Below are positions 20,903 to 33,876 of a stretch of DNA of 64,000 bases, one piece after another (positions within the stretch are counted from its first letter, which is position 1; every line of letters starts with the position of its first letter). Made by a program: the position numbers and the translations under genes. The stretch lies in assembly GCF_043290135.1 (NCBI RefSeq), contig NW_027464589.1, forward strand, positions 3,849,001 to 3,913,000, in the 5' to 3' direction. The notes under the pieces were generated by a model, which saw nothing but the letters and a program-made list of their open reading frames with translations, did not search any database and was not told the DNA's origin. This stretch comes from Rhipicephalus microplus. Its lineage: Eukaryota; Arthropoda; Arachnida; Ixodida; Ixodidae.

Positions 20903-23900
20903 ACGCAGACGGAGCCCACTGGGCGAGTCAAACAGTCTCTCGAGGAATAAAGCGCTTCAAACGTGCAACATGGACAAGTTCAGTTTTTGCAGATCGTCGG
21001 CCGTTTGAATGGAGACGCGCTATGCGGTAAACTAAATCACTGATACGGTCTACAACAAGATAAGGTCCCGCGAAATGCGCAAGCAGTTTCTCGCTCAAAC
21101 CGCGTTTTCTAGTTGGTGTCTACAGCAACACTAGGTCGCCGCGATTGTACGTCACGTGTTGGCGTCAGCGGTCAAAATGTGCCTTCGAGCATTCTTGCGA
21201 AGCAATAGTGCGTAAATAAGCAAAGCGTCTAGCTTCTTCTGCCCGACAGAGGATCTCAAATAAGCAGGGATCATGGTGGTCCAAACACGGTAAGATGGCA
21301 TTTAGGGAATGACGAGGTGGTCGAGCATATAGAAGAAAGGACTGTAGCTGGTAGTTTCATGCTGAGCGGTGTCGAATGCGTATGTGATAAATGGTAGAAT
21401 ACTGTCCCAGTCCTTGTGACTGGATGCAACATACATAGACAGCATGTTCGAGAGAGTTCTGTTCGTTCGTTCAGTTAGACCGTTCGTTTTGGGATGGTAT
21501 GGCGTAGAGTGCCGAAACCTTGAAGCACAGACACGAAGCATCTCTTCCATCACGTCTGCTGTGAATTGACGGCCACGGTCACTGATTACGGTTTTGGGAG
21601 GTCCATGTCAAAGAATTACAAAACGTAGCATGAAGGAAGACACATCGGCTGCAGTTGCCGATAGTATGGCAGCTGTCTCGCAGTACCGTGTTAAATGGTC
21701 GGTGCAAACGACTATCTAGAGATTTCCATCAGAAGACCGGGAAAAGGGTCTAAGGATGTCAATCCCGACTTGCTCGAATGGAGTTCTAGGGGGCGGCACC
21801 GGATGTAATCGCCCTAAAGGAGCACTTGTTGGGCGCTAATGACGTTGACACTCGTTACAGCTAGACACGTATTGTTCCGTCGTCTGGCGCATTTTGGGCC
21901 AGTAGAATCTTTCTTGAAGACGGCAAAGAGTTTTTGCTGTGCCTAGATGACCGGATGTTGGGTCATCATGCATAGCCTGCAAGACATAAACGCGAAGACT
22001 CTTCGGAACCACCAGAAGATATCGTGAGCTGGCGTTGGTGTAGTTCTTTTTGTAAACTAGCCCGTCTTGGATGCAGAAGCGCGTAGGCAATGATTTTCGT
22101 TTGGTAGCAAGAAGCTGTTGTATGGTGCTGTCCCTTTGTTGCTCATCCTTAAAGGTCTTGTTATCGGCAATTGGTTGGTCGAGTGATGCAATGTAGGTAT
22201 CGAAGGTGTCCGCGTCACATTCCATCATTGGAAACGGTACTCGCGAAAGAAAATCTGCGTCAGCGTGACATCGGCCGCTTTTATAGGAAACCGTGAAGTC
22301 ATATTCTTGTAGACGAAGTGCCCAGCGCGCCAGCCGACCAGATGGGTCACGCAGATTCACCAATCAGCAGAGAGAAAGATGGTCTGTCACGACGGTAAAG
22401 GGGCGTCCGTACAGGTAGGACCGGAAGCGCTGCACTGCGAAGACTACTGCAAGGCATTCTTGCTCTGTGACAGTGTAGTTACGCTCGGACTTGCTGAGCG
22501 AGCGACTTGCATACGCTATGACGTGTTCTTGATTATCCAAGCGGTAAACCAGGACCGCACTTACACCAATACCGCTGGCGTCTGTGTGAATCTCAGTGGG
22601 AGCGAGAGGATTGAAGTGTCGAAGAATCGGATGGGACGTCAAAAGAAACTTCAACTCCGAAAAAGCAGACTCGCATTCCGGGGTCCAGTCAAACTGCGCA
22701 CCTTTCTGAAGCAGACGCGTGAGCGGGTATGCGATATTGGCAAAGCCAGGAATGAATCGGCGAAAGTATGAACAAAGCCCCAGAAAGCTGCGCAGTTCTT
22801 TCACCGAGTTTGGCTGCTTAAATGCCTCCACTGCGGCCGTCTTGGCGGGATCTGGTCGTATGCCTTCTTTGTTTACTAAGTGTCCAAGGACGAGTGTTTG
22901 GCGCTCTCTAAAACGACATTTCTTTGAGTTGAGCACCAAGCGTGCTTTGCTTAGGCTGTCCAGTACGAGGCCAAGGCGTGTGTTGTGCTCACAAAAGGTG
23001 CGCCCAAAAATTACAACGTCGGCCAAGTAACACATACACACTTCTCACTTCAATCCACGCAGAATGTTGTCCATAAATCGCTCAAACGTTGCGGGCGCGT
23101 TGCAGAGTCCGAACGGCATCACATTGAATTCAAATAGTCCATCTGTTGTAATAAATACCGTTTTCTCCTTGTCTTCCTCGTGCATTGGAATCTGCCAGTA
23201 GCCTGACCTCAGATCCACAGACGAAAAGTAAGAGGCCGATGATAGACAGTCGATAGCATCATCAATCCGCGGGAGTGGTTATACGTCTTTTTTAGTGATG
23301 GCGTTGAGATGGCGGTAGTCTACACAAAATCGCCATGTCCCATCCTTATTCTTCACCAGAATTACTGGAGCGGCCCACGGACTACATGATTCTTGAATTA
23401 CATTTTGCTTGAGCATCTCGCAAACCTGTTCATTAATCACTGCGCGTTCCGAAGGCGATACACGATATCGTTTTTGTCGGAGAGGTCTGCGAGATGTCGT
23501 GTCGATTCGGTGCTTTACACAAAAAGCAGGGAATGGCGGTGAAGCATGCTGAGCGAAATTAAAAATACCGGCATGTTTGCGCAGAATACTTGCCAGTTCA
23601 TTACGTTCCTTGGTGCTGAGTGACTTATCAATCATAGCCATAATGGTGGTGTCCCTGGTGTGCAAATTATTGCAACGGGTCTTATCCGGGAAATCATTGC
23701 TTTCTGCGAGGGTGGCAAGCGAGAATACTTGGTGTTCACAAATCTCTGCAAGTTTCAGACCCTTCGGCAGCACTGTAAATTCATTAGAGCAGTTCTTCAC
23801 CCATAAACCAGTATGCCCTTGCACAACCGATAGTGTGCAGTAGGGTAATAAAACTATCTTCTTTATGCAACTGAGATACACGGGCTCTACAGTTGCGTCA

Positions 23901-24442
23901 AATGTTTTCTCTCTTGCAGGTGAACAGACAACAGGGACACATTTTGCAGACAACGGCGGCACAGTTGTGTCCACAAACACGCAAAGAGCACTTTCTTGAG
24001 AGGGCGAGTTTTCCATAAACGAAACTGCGATATCAGAACCTACTGTAATTTGTCCTGTGCGGCAATCGACAGTAGCACCACATAGCTTCAAGAAATCGAG
24101 TCTCAGAATGACGTCATGCGTAGTATGAGGGAGAACAGCAAACTCTGCGACAAAGTTATGGCACGCCAAGCTAACAGTCACAGTGCAGACACCAACAGGT
24201 TGTAACACCTCTCCGCTCACTCCACGAAACGTGTCAGGACGGTCCCAACGAAACATAACCTTTCGTCCAAGAAGGCGGGTGAAAACTAAACTCATCACTG
24301 ACACGGTTGCACCTGTGTCCACCAACGCCATCGTTGGTACACCATCGATAATCACTCGAACCTTATTTCTAAACATGGAAGCTAACGGAGGTATATCTGT
24401 TGAAATCGAAGACTGTCCGGCGACCTCACCTCCAACGGCCAC
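20903..24442 (-). pseudogene. Gypsy element 2 pol (protease, RT, RNase H, integrase)
   Basis: One minus-strand frame runs from 24442 to 21302. Protease: [12 protein letters not shown], with [10 protein letters not shown] downstream. [23 protein letters not shown], then LRSGYWQIPM, and YLADVVIF where YLDD is expected. RNase [24 protein letters not shown] and VTDHLSL. Integrase: HLGTAKTL, CNECQRH, VGIDILRPF, SDRGRQF and GLTERTNR, so all three DDE acids remain. In-frame stops lie at 23279 (TAA), 23045 (TGA), 22364 (TGA) and 21836 (TAG), plus TAG and TGA inside the integrase at about 21717 and 21605. The C-terminal tail below 21302 is heavily broken. The D-to-A change alone should abolish RT. Confidence 0.93.
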
Positions 24443-24447
24443 GCCGG

Positions 24448-25230
24448 CTAGTTTTCCGTAGGAGGCGAGGAGTGGCGGCGCCGAGGAGACGGTGATCGGT
24501 TGGCGCGAGGGGCAGGTGGTAGTATCACACTGCGGTCAGAGGCCGGAGATTGGTTTCGTAGTGGTCCTGGAATCTCATAAGACGCGCTTCCCGGGAATGT
24601 CAGTGCTCGGGTAACGCCAGAACGGTTAAATCTCGGTGATCGGTCGTACCTTGGCGGCTGCCGGTAGTTGCAATACCTGGCAATCTGTCCTTCGAAGCCA
24701 CAGTTGTAGCAGACTGGTAGAGGACGCTCGCCGAACCAATGCTGAGACCGCTCAGCTGTGAAGGGTTGGTGACGAGCTTGCTGAGCGGGGGATGCCCACC
24801 TCTGTGTGGCGGGGCCGTACCGAAGGCGTTGGCCATATCGCTGGTTGGCCGCGAATGAGTCACGACGTGGCCGCGGATTTTCAGTTTCGCTGATGTCTGC
24901 CACACATACCGATGGTGGCAAAGGAGCTGATGGTGCCGCAGTGTAGTAGGGTGGATTGGTAGGTGGATAAGGAATGGTTTTGTCAACTTTATCACCTTGT
25001 CGCTGCAGCTCTTCACGCACAATTGCCCGAATAGTAGCGGCAAGGTCGGTGGGTGGGCTCATGTCGACGCTGGCAACCGTTGTCACATTTGCCAGCCTAC
25101 CGAATTTCGGGGCGATGCGACGAGTCTTCAATTTTTCAAACGTGCGGCAGTGATGTTGGACGTCGGAGGCAGAAGTGAGGTCATCCCTGCCTATCAGAAA
25201 ATTGTAAACCTCTTCCGCTATGTCTTTCAT
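24448..25230 (-). pseudogene. Gypsy element 2 gag, C-terminal part with zinc knuckle
   Basis: The minus frame (260 codons) contains CYNCGFEGQIARYC, close to the CCHC knuckle C-x2-C-x4-H-x4-C but with Gln where His is expected. A basic Arg/Pro/Ser-rich tail ([16 protein letters not shown]) follows. It is separated from the N-terminal gag by a lesion between 25231 and 25298 and lies in a different frame from pol. The altered knuckle would weaken RNA packaging. Confidence 0.8.
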
Positions 25231-25298
25231 TAAGTGTCCGACCCTGTCTTATTCAGACATCTGCCGGTTTATAATCTTGCAAAGCTTAAGAACGTCCT

Positions 25299-25787
25299 TT
25301 ATATAAGCAGTGCAGGTTTCTCCAGGAGTCTGGGCTCTTCCAGCAAGAGTCTGCTCCGCGCTTTTTTTTTTTTTGAGTCGGAGTCACCAAAACACTTCTT
25401 GAGTTCTTGAGCAAAAAGAGCCCATGTTGTGAAGGACTCTTCGTGGTTTTCATACCACATCAGGGCAGTGTCCGTGAAAAACAGCGCGACGTTTTCCAGC
25501 TGATCAATAGGGTTCCAGTAGTTGTACCGGCTCACCCTTTTGTAGTGCGTTAGCCACGCGTCCACATTTTCTCCTGCCATTCCCGCGAACGGGCGGGGTT
25601 CCATGTAGTGATGCCTAGGTGTAGCCAGTGTAGATTGGCGCGAAGTCGAGGCGGTTGATTCCCGACCTTTGCTCTGGACCATGACGACTGTTGTCGGTGG
25701 CAGACCGGCAAGACGACGGCTCCGGCGAACTCCGAACAGCTGTGGCTCCGTGGTACGTCGAGGTGTCGTACCCCGCACCTCCACCAC
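25299..25787 (-). pseudogene. Gypsy element 2 gag, N-terminal part
   Basis: The minus frame begins just inside the 5' LTR and reads RPFAGMAGENVDAWLTHY, then LENVALFFTDTALMWYENHE, then FAQELKKCFGD, the core of Ty3/Gypsy capsid proteins (retrotransposon gag domain). A run of T at 25363-25375 (Lys codons KKKK) marks a likely indel after which the frame is lost. There is no ATG at its start; the visible initiation is GTG, so the true start is uncertain. Confidence 0.8.
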
Positions 25788-25789
25788 TC

Positions 25790-26083
<294 letters not shown>

Positions 26084-27020
26084 CCCGGCAGATGAGTGAG
26101 GTAAGTCCGCCCCCCCCCCCCCTTCGAAAAGGAGTTGGTGCGCTACTGTCGGTACTTTACTGCAGATTCATGTGGAGAGCCCGCGATGTTTACGTTTTGG
26201 CAAAATAGTGAACGGCAAGGCATGATGCAAGCGGGATGCAGCGTTGATCTAGGTGGACCCAACCTGTCAATGGCAACAGATGACCTTGCCCGAGCAGCAA
26301 AAGCCAGTGCCGTTAGAAAGACTCTACAAACATCACACCTGAAAAGAAAAGAGCGCTTGCAGTGCCAGTTGGAAGTAAATAGCCATGTTCAATGTTCCCA
26401 CTTTCTTGTCATAGGGCTTTCATAATTATATGGTATTTCAGCCAGTGTCTCATTGATTTCGCGTTTAGTGGAATTCAACTTCTGCGTGCAAGACAAAGCA
26501 GCCAATTCGCGGTAAGTACTGATTGGCACTATTGTGCATTGGTTTGCACTCTACCGTATCTGTGTCTTGTTTGTGCGACCATCACTCACGTCACGTTAGT
26601 GAGACACATCGTGAACCACAGAGTGGAACAGTTACCACAGAGTGGAACAGTTACAAGATTCATCAAACTTCCCGTGAGCAATCGGCCTCAAGCGCACATT
26701 TGCAAACGAGCAAACAAGGAGTAACAGAAATAATCAGGCCGCAGCGTTAAAACCATCGTAGCACAAAATTGCAAGCACCACCTTCGCTGAAATTAAACTT
26801 GACGCTTTGACCCGGCTTCGATTACTCCTTTTCAGAGCGAAAACAACTGACTGCGGCGGTGGTTGCCTCGCAAGCCAAGCTCATTCATTGAGGCGACGAC
26901 TCCAGTGTTGCTGGCGGCATTGAGCAGCCTAAAAAAAGTGCACGCACACGTGGCGATGCAGTGCTTTGTATTGTCGCTCCCAGATGGCGCGACAAAAGGC
27001 TCACTCCTAGCGTTCCTGTA
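26084..27020. other. Unassigned stretch
   Basis: Holds a run of C at about 26109-26122 and a 19-bp tandem duplicate (cacagagtggaacagttac, about 26618-26655). Frames at 26135-26425 and 26392-26750 have no recognisable domain. Confidence 0.35.
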
Positions 27021-27990
27021 TATTATTTTTTTTTTATTTTTATTTTTTTATTTACAAGATACTGCAGGCATGGAGCCCAAGCAGGAATGGTACAGGCAGT
27101 AAGGCAATCAAGCCAAACATCACACAGCATACAATAATTCAATCATCACACACATACAACAACAATGCAACCAAACTTATCGTAACAGCGATGATTTAGG
27201 TGGGAATGTGTGAATCGCAAAGGGAATCAAAGGGAAACAACAAGGCACTGAAAGTAAGAGAAAGAAAACTGCAAAACATTTTTACATCCTCAGGAAAACA
27301 TGTGCGTCAATAGAATCTGTCGATAGCAGGGCGGCAAACGGTAAATTGTTCCACTCACAGATTGTGCGCGGGAAAAACGAAAATTTGAAGAGATTAGTTT
27401 TGGAGAAATACGGAGTTAAGGCAAGGGAGTGTGAATGACGACCGCGCCGTGTTTCCAGGCGACTAATGTAGCGGCTGTGATCGAATAAGAGCTTCCGGTT
27501 AACCATTTAGTGCAGTAATTTTAGCCTAAATGATTTACATCGTGATTCTAATGTTGGGATACCATGTCATTCCATCTGGGCAGAAACGGAGTCTGTTGGA
27601 CCGTACATACCATAAATAAAGCGGACGGCCCTTCTTTGAATTCTTTCGAGGCATTCGATATTGGTTTTAGTGTGAGGATCCCAAATATCGCAGGCATATT
27701 CAAGTTTAGGTCTAACTATAGAAGTATAGTTTGTGTCGTAATAAACAAAGTTTACGGAAAGCGGCAGCGCATATGTTAGTTATGTGAGAGTTCCAACTTA
27801 AGGTACTGGTTAATGTTACGCCAAGATATTTGTGTTCATCTACTTGCTTAAGCGGTTGGTCACAAGTACAATAAGAGAATTCAAGGGGGTGTTTCTTTCT
27901 AGTCATTCGGAGGTAAACTGTTTTGTCATGGTTTAATTGCATGTTTGTAGTTTTACTCCAAGAAGCAACGTTTTCCAACGCCGAGTTCGT
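27021..27990 (-). pseudogene. 3' part of an L2/CR1-like LINE (RT thumb, C-terminus, 3' UTR)
   Basis: On the minus strand the coding part reads ENVASWSKTTNMQLNHDKT, then EHKYLGVTLTSTLSWNSHI, the standard segment just after the FADD motif in L2/CR1/Rex LINEs. After a frameshift it continues RPKLEYACDIWDPHTKTN, ECLERIQRRAVRFIYG and FFPRTICEWNNLP, the usual C-terminus. The 3' UTR ends in an A/T-rich AATAAA-type tail near 27025-27055. Its coding start corresponds to the codon where the LINE at 43.76-47.36 kb (same strand) stops, so I infer both are halves of one element. One frameshift and a TGG>TGA stop are visible. Confidence 0.85.
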
Positions 27991-28010
27991 CCCCAGGATT
28001 CCGGCCCACG

Positions 28011-28839
28011 CGCAAGAGGCGCGCTTTCCCGCACGGTGGGGGCGGGGCCCCGCGTCACTCTATGGGACGGGAGAGAAAAAAAATAATAACTCCTCTCCCT
28101 TTCTGATTTTCTCATTGCTTTCACGGTTTCAAGTAGCAACTGCATGAACCTTTCTTCTGCCGGAGTTACAGTATTGTAGTTGAAACAGTGCGAGTTCCTT
28201 AGCTTATTAAAAAATAATGCACAGCGCCTATGGGCGCTCTCAGAAATATCGGCTGCTTTACCGCATTTGAATCGCTACCGTAGAGCTGTGCTTGAAGATA
28301 TCCAATTGCTTTCTGGGATTTAGGTACTGGCATATGTCTAGTTCATGATGGTGTAGAGCGTGTTTGAATCGCGTGGTAAAAAAAAGTTCCCTGGCCAGTT
28401 TTGTTGAGGGTGCTAAAGGCGTCAAGCCCTTGTAGCTCCATCTAGCGTTGAGATGGTGTACTCTACGGTGCCACGCAAATATTAAAATAGGTTACGCGTA
28501 AAAAGAGAGGATTCTTATGGAAGGCACATTCATCACCTCGTAAAACAATATTTAGTGTTCGTTGAGGTAAAGATCAATAGTATAGAACATCAATAGGGTA
28601 CTCAAAAAAAAAAAAAAGACGAAGTGCGCATTTCCGAACAGTCAGTGTATGTACCACATAGACCCCTCAATTTACAGCACATTCTCGAGTTTTACAGGTT
28701 CCGTAGTAGTTTTAGGTATCTACTAATTAGTTAATTAGTGTAAATAACGAATGCATCTTAGGTTAGGCTTTGAAAGCGCGAGTAATATTCACCGGGCGCG
28801 GAATTACGGATGGTGGTATCAACTCGCCGTCTGCGCCGC
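28011..28839. other. Unassigned stretch inside the insert
   Basis: GC-rich for the first 60 bp, then AT-rich. No domain or repeat partner is recognised. Confidence 0.3.
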
Positions 28840-30165
28840 TTAAATCTGGCAGACCTCTGGGATCCGTCCTCGGACCTCTTTTCGGTTTATATCAATAATG
28901 CCACCCGTGATATTGCAGCAAATCTAAAGCTTTTTGCGAATGCCTGCGCGCTTTAAAGTAGTTAACGCATCCAGTGACCAGGTTCTTTTAAATAACTCTT
29001 TTAAGATTCAAGATTTGTGCACAAAATGACAGATGACCTTTAACGCGAGAAAAACTCTGGCGATAACCATGACCTGCAAAAAAGATCTACTAACATTCCA
29101 ATACAACCTAGGCAATCAATTCTTGTCCTTTGTCTCACAGTATATGCACCTTAGTCTTGTTATCACATCTACATCAAGATGAAACCAACATGTTTGTTAA
29201 ACTGAGAAAATGGCTTTGAATATACAAGGCTACTTACGGGCACTCGCAATGGCATTCGGCAAACCGAAATGTGAAACGAACGTAAAACCAATATTAGAAT
29301 ATTCATCGGCTGTCAGGGACCCGCACACGCAAGCTAACACAGATAAACTTGAATCAATACAGCGAAAAGCTGTAAAATTCATATTCAATACGTAAATGTA
29401 ACACATCTCCGTCAGTTCTTATGGAAGGCGCTAAACTAGAAACCTTGGAATGGAGACGTTATCGCGAAATAACGAAGCTGTTCTATCGCATATATAATAA
29501 TAAGCTGGCAATACAAAAAAAAAGTCTAATTATATCGAACCAATTTTGCGCCACGAAACGCGTGCCTCCAATCTCGAAAGAGTGACTGAGCCCCTATATA
29601 CAGGTACCTTTTTTTTTCGAACAAGCAGAGAGTGGAACAATACGCCGCCAGAGATTCTTGTAAGTGTCGATCTCAACTAGTTTCTTCGTGCGTTAGCTGT
29701 TCACATGGCTTATAACTACACCTTCATATATATTACAGTGCACTTTATTCTAATACCTATCTTGATCAGACTGATTGCTTGAGGTTCAATGCCTCGCTTC
29801 TGCACGATTCTTAAATTCTTCGATTCTGCAAAGTCTCGCTTCTTAAAATTGCCGACTTTATTTTTGATACAGGTAATGTTTGAATTCTTTTTACTTTTTA
29901 CCCAAACAAAATAACCTAGTGGACACTGTTTTTGTAGTTTTTGTTTTGTTTAGTGTATTATGGCCATTCTTGGGATTGTGGACCATGTTTTATGTTGCTT
30001 CTTTTTTTGCGTTTTGAATCATCGCGCTTTCATTCAAGATTATCTATACTGCTGTACCTCCTACACAATGTTGCGTCCACTGCGCCACACCCCTGCCCAA
30101 TGTCCGGCACTAGAATGGCACTTTTTCTCTGAAATAAATAACAAATATTTAAATAAATAAATTCA
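28840..30165 (+). pseudogene. Degenerate L2/CR1-like LINE, 3' half
   Basis: From 28855 a frame-broken segment corresponds to GSVLGPLF, then a decayed FADD region. Near 29210-29395 VKPILEYSSAVRDPHTQ and KLESIQRKAVKFIFNT match the C-terminal domain of these LINEs. A 3' UTR-like segment ends in AAATAAATAAAT at 30133-30163. Many stops and gaps make it clearly older than the 2A LINE whose interruption it lies in. Confidence 0.7.
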
Positions 30166-30308
30166 CTTCCTTTTTTTTCAATGCGCACCTCTCCAATTTA
30201 TTGATAGAATTTAACAAATTTTAACGGAAGTAAGTTAAAAGAGAGAGATATAATGCTGAAAGGTGGGAAGGTTGAATTTGTTAGGAACTAATAACCCTAT
30301 TTGCACTG
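30166..30308. other. Short unassigned spacer
   Basis: AT-rich sequence between a LINE tail and an LTR-like end. Confidence 0.3.
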
Positions 30309-30660
30309 TGTTATGTCCATGGTAGCCATAATACCAAGCGTACGTAACAGGGAACTGACTTTATTACTTTCAAGAAAGGCATTTGCGCGCAGCATGGTCC
30401 AAATGGTCCAAGCGCTGGCTTTCGAGTCCACTGTGGGCCATAAAAGGGGCGAGGAGCACAATGGACAGGCAACCAGTGCGCGGGCGCACTGATTGCCCCG
30501 ATAGTCCGTCACTCCCCGGGCGCGCCGCGCCCAGCATCGAGAGGGAGGGGGGAGCAGTCGAGGTGGAGGGCAGAGTGCATCCTTGCATCCCTGGAAGCGG
30601 CAATGCCCGGTCTAAAGCCTCTCCATGCGCTTTCCGGTAGAAGACGCGATGAAGGGGCTT
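30309..30660 (-). repeat. Probable 3' LTR of a Gypsy fragment
   Basis: On the minus strand it follows an integrase remnant, contains an AATAAAG polyadenylation-like signal at about 30356-30366 and ends ACATAACA. TG at 30309 on the plus strand fits a TG...CA LTR. The 5' LTR is missing and the inner boundary is a guess. Confidence 0.45.
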
Positions 30661-31180
30661 TAACTTCAACAAACCAAAACTCCGGGTGAAACTTTTTTTT
30701 TTACGATGGCTGCCGTTCATTCTGGCATTCTTTGAAACTGGCGGGCGACCACTGGTTGTCGTTTGTGGAGCTACCGGCAACGCGAGGCGTCTTCCTAATC
30801 TGGTGTAACCTTTCAAGGCGGTTCTGGCAGAATGGCTGAGATGTGTGTTCGCAGCTCGCAAGAAAACATAAGATTCGCCGATACCTGGCCCGTCTGGCCC
30901 ATTGTGAGTTGCTTGACAAAAAAATAAAAATAAACGTGCAATGCGCCGCTGTAATGACCCCGCAGAGTATCTTGCAAGAGCACGTTTTAGCTCTACCACG
31001 TAGCGTTTGGCCTGTCCGTTTGTGGCTGGGTGGTTCGGTGCAAATTTCACCACGGTGATGCAGTTGTCACTCGTAGGATTTCTGTATTTTGGCTGACAGG
31101 AATGCGATTCCGTTGTCTGAAACCACTTTGTGGTGTAATCCAAAAGTTTCGAACAACAAGCGCAGGAAATCAATGGCAGC
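30661..31180 (-). pseudogene. Gypsy integrase C-terminal fragment
   Basis: The minus frame contains ITVVKFAPNHPATNGQAKRY followed by VELKRALARY and a decayed RTHLS-like segment. This is the third-acid region of Gypsy integrases (P-x-HPATNGQAER), with Lys replacing the catalytic Glu at QAKRY. The upstream catalytic Asp residues are not preserved in a readable frame. It probably joins the LTR-like segment below 30660. Confidence 0.75.
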
Positions 31181-31569
31181 TGTCGATGTTGTTCTGTTCA
31201 CATGGCGACTTTCAACTCATTTACTGTAGGCACAAGAATAGGACAGCAGCGCAAAACTTGCGAACGAACCAGTACCTAGGAATGCTGCTATCTCCTGGGA
31301 TAATCACTTGACCTGTGACTACACGTAGGCGATCATAGCTGAGCGTCTCCTTTAAAAAAAAAAAATTCCAGTTTCCTGACGCATGTACCTGGTGTCCAAT
31401 TGTTTTCTCAAGTTCTTGAAAGCTTTTATAATAAATTTCTGTAACATAGCCTAGGGTTCTGTAAACACAAGTAATGTTCATAAAGCTTTAATCATATTGT
31501 AGCTGCCTTAAGCATTTAGTTCAAAATGATTCATATTTATTTATTGGTTTCTTTATTATTTGTTCGCTG
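31181..31569. other. Unassigned stretch
   Basis: AT-rich, with an A-run at 31353-31364. Nothing is recognised. Confidence 0.3.
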
Positions 31570-32262
31570 TGCCAGCAGTGTAGCCAGAAACTTCTTTCGA
31601 GGGGAGGCTTTGCCGTCCCTTATGCGTGCTGGTACATCTCTTTGCATGTGTATGTGTACACAAGCACCCCCCCCCCCCCCCCTCACCCCAGCACAGCCTT
31701 CGCCAGGCTCTGTGCGATTTTCGCAGCTGAAGTGAGTTCTGACACCAATAAGATGCCCAAATTGAGCATTACTATGGTTTTATGCTTCAAAAAACTGGAA
31801 GAAGTTACTGCGGTGGTAATGTTTGGTCGGTGATGGGCTCTATCCCATAAAGAGAAAATTGTTGCTGAGGCTTGATAAGGACAAGAAATCAAAGTACTTG
31901 TGAATACTTTATTTTTTATCCTTTGAATGTATACAAAGTGCATTTATTACCGATTACTGTGCTTGAGCATATGTTCCTTACTTCTGTTATGATCTTGGCA
32001 TTTGCATCTGTTTATAGGTATAATTTGTAAATTTGTGCCCGTCATATTTCTTTTATATTTGTATCGGGATATGTATATAGGTTGCGCACATTTTTTGGCG
32101 GCTTTCGTGTTTGATTTTTCGCGCATTTATTTCAAATGTGTGCCCAATGAATGTCTAACAATCTTTTTATTTGTTAGGCACATTGTGGAAATAGATCATA
32201 ATACAGTTTTACAAAATAATTTTTTATAAAACGAGCTGCGTTGTATTTTGCATGTGCATTTT
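31570..32262 (+). repeat. Dispersed repeat R700, copy 1
   Basis: Shares with 37715-38425, in the same orientation, several blocks in order: a C-rich patch, gctgaagtgagttctga-like, gttgaggcttgataaggaca, ttatgatcttg and gttgtattttgca. It encodes nothing recognisable. It could be an LTR, a LINE 3' UTR or an unknown non-coding element. Confidence 0.65.
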
Positions 32263-32274
32263 TCGCTACAGAAG

Positions 32275-33115
32275 ACAGCAAGCTCTATTGAGACTATCAC
32301 TCCACACAGGTACTTTACCTAATCAGTGGAAGGTATAAGGGAGGTAGTTCCACTTCTCAAATGAGGTAACAAAACCTTAACGACCAAATATCGGCCCATT
32401 TCTTTTACCAGCACGTGCTTCTAACTATTATATAATACTTCGTAATCAAAAGCACCCTTAATTTCTCTGAAAATAACATCTTTTCATCTTCACAACATGG
32501 TTTTAAGAAATCATAATCATGTGAGACTCAACCTACATCTTTCACTGATCTAATTCTTGATCGTTCATCATCCGCTGGCTGCATTTGTTTTAGATTTTGC
32601 AAAAGCATTTGATAAAGTGTGTTATAAACTTCTCATCCACAAGCTACGGAACTTAAATCTTGACATTAACCTATAAAAATAGGTAGGATGCTGTCTTGCT
32701 AATCACTAACAGTACGTTATTGCTTACGGCTACAGTTCATAAATGTGCCATGTTATCTCAGGAGTGCCCCAAAAGTTGGTAATTGGTGTTTTGTTGTTTC
32801 TAATATATATTATTGACCTGCCCTCTCAAGTAGCTTCTAATATCCACCTTTTTGCTGATGATTGCTATACTTTTACAGCAGTTACTTTAAACGACTATTG
32901 TAATCGCCTACACTCCGATTTAAATAAATATCTAACTGGTGCAGCTTGTGGCTAATGGAACTAAATATTAACCTAAGTAAAGTTAAGCATATATTTAGGT
33001 CACCTAACTCTTCTCGGGTATACTACTTAAATAATTTACCTTGAGATCAAGTAACCTCATACAATACTTAGGAATTCATATCACATCCAATCTTACTATA
33101 CGCATGGGCTTGTAA
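32275..33115 (+). pseudogene. Degenerate L2/CR1-like LINE, RT core
   Basis: Plus-strand fragments in order: LPNQWKV, NIGPF (for NYRPIS), SSQHGF-like, FVLDFAKAFDKV with the first catalytic Asp, GVPQKLVIGVLLFLIYI (for GVPQGSVLGPLLF) and HLFADDCYTF with the catalytic FADD pair. Stops and frameshifts occur throughout. Neither the endonuclease nor the 3' end is present. Confidence 0.8.
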
Positions 33116-33876
33116 TAGTGCAATGGTGATTACCCGGCACCCTATATACTCAAGCCAGGGTGTAGGAGGAAAATACCCATTTGACAGACAGACGTTTTTT
33201 GTTATCTCGTTGAACGCGAGCAAGGGCTCGTCTCAAGGTAGGCGGACAGCGGAGGCAGCATGGTCCTCTGGCGTCGTCGTCCGCACAATGAAGATTCGGC
33301 GAACGCCTTCCTCAAACCACATTCCCACAAACACAAACGACACGCTGCAGGAAGGGGGGTAGGATGGACGCCAACCATGGTCAGAAGTTTAACCGAGCTC
33401 CCAACGAAATAGAATGAACATTTTTTCTGTTTGCAAAGTCTACCCCCCCCCCCTTTTTTTTTTTCTCAGTAGTCGGCTTGACGGAGGGATAATCATTACG
33501 GCGGGAGCAGGTTTTTCTTGCCAAAGTGGCGGTCTGTGGACAAGTGCGGAGGAGTCAAAATCGTGTCCGAGTCGGATACGTGGCAGGATTCTGACACTCC
33601 TTTCGGCAGAGATAACCACAGCATGCAGCAGTGACCCAGTGCTTCCATTTTGGACTCGCTCACTACATATAAGGCCTTATGCTGGCTGCTCTCCGTCTCA
33701 TCATATTTCGGTTCTGGTTTTACTGCGCATTTGCTACTGAACATTCTTTTTTTTTTGTATTCTCTTTCTATGGTGTGCCTGGATGTTTATTCACTCATGT
33801 TCTTACCGATGAAATGGGCACACGGGAGAGGTTTTGCTACATGATTCATTTCATTACAATAAAAATTGGCATATCC
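33116..33876. other. Unassigned stretch
   Basis: Contains a C-run then a T-run at about 33444-33464. Frames at 33123-33362, 33414-33740 and 33679-33930 lack domains. Confidence 0.3.

Noticed and set aside
22379..23030. Plus-strand frames of 103-130 codons opposite Gypsy pol
   Set aside because: Antisense of conserved RT and RNase H coding.
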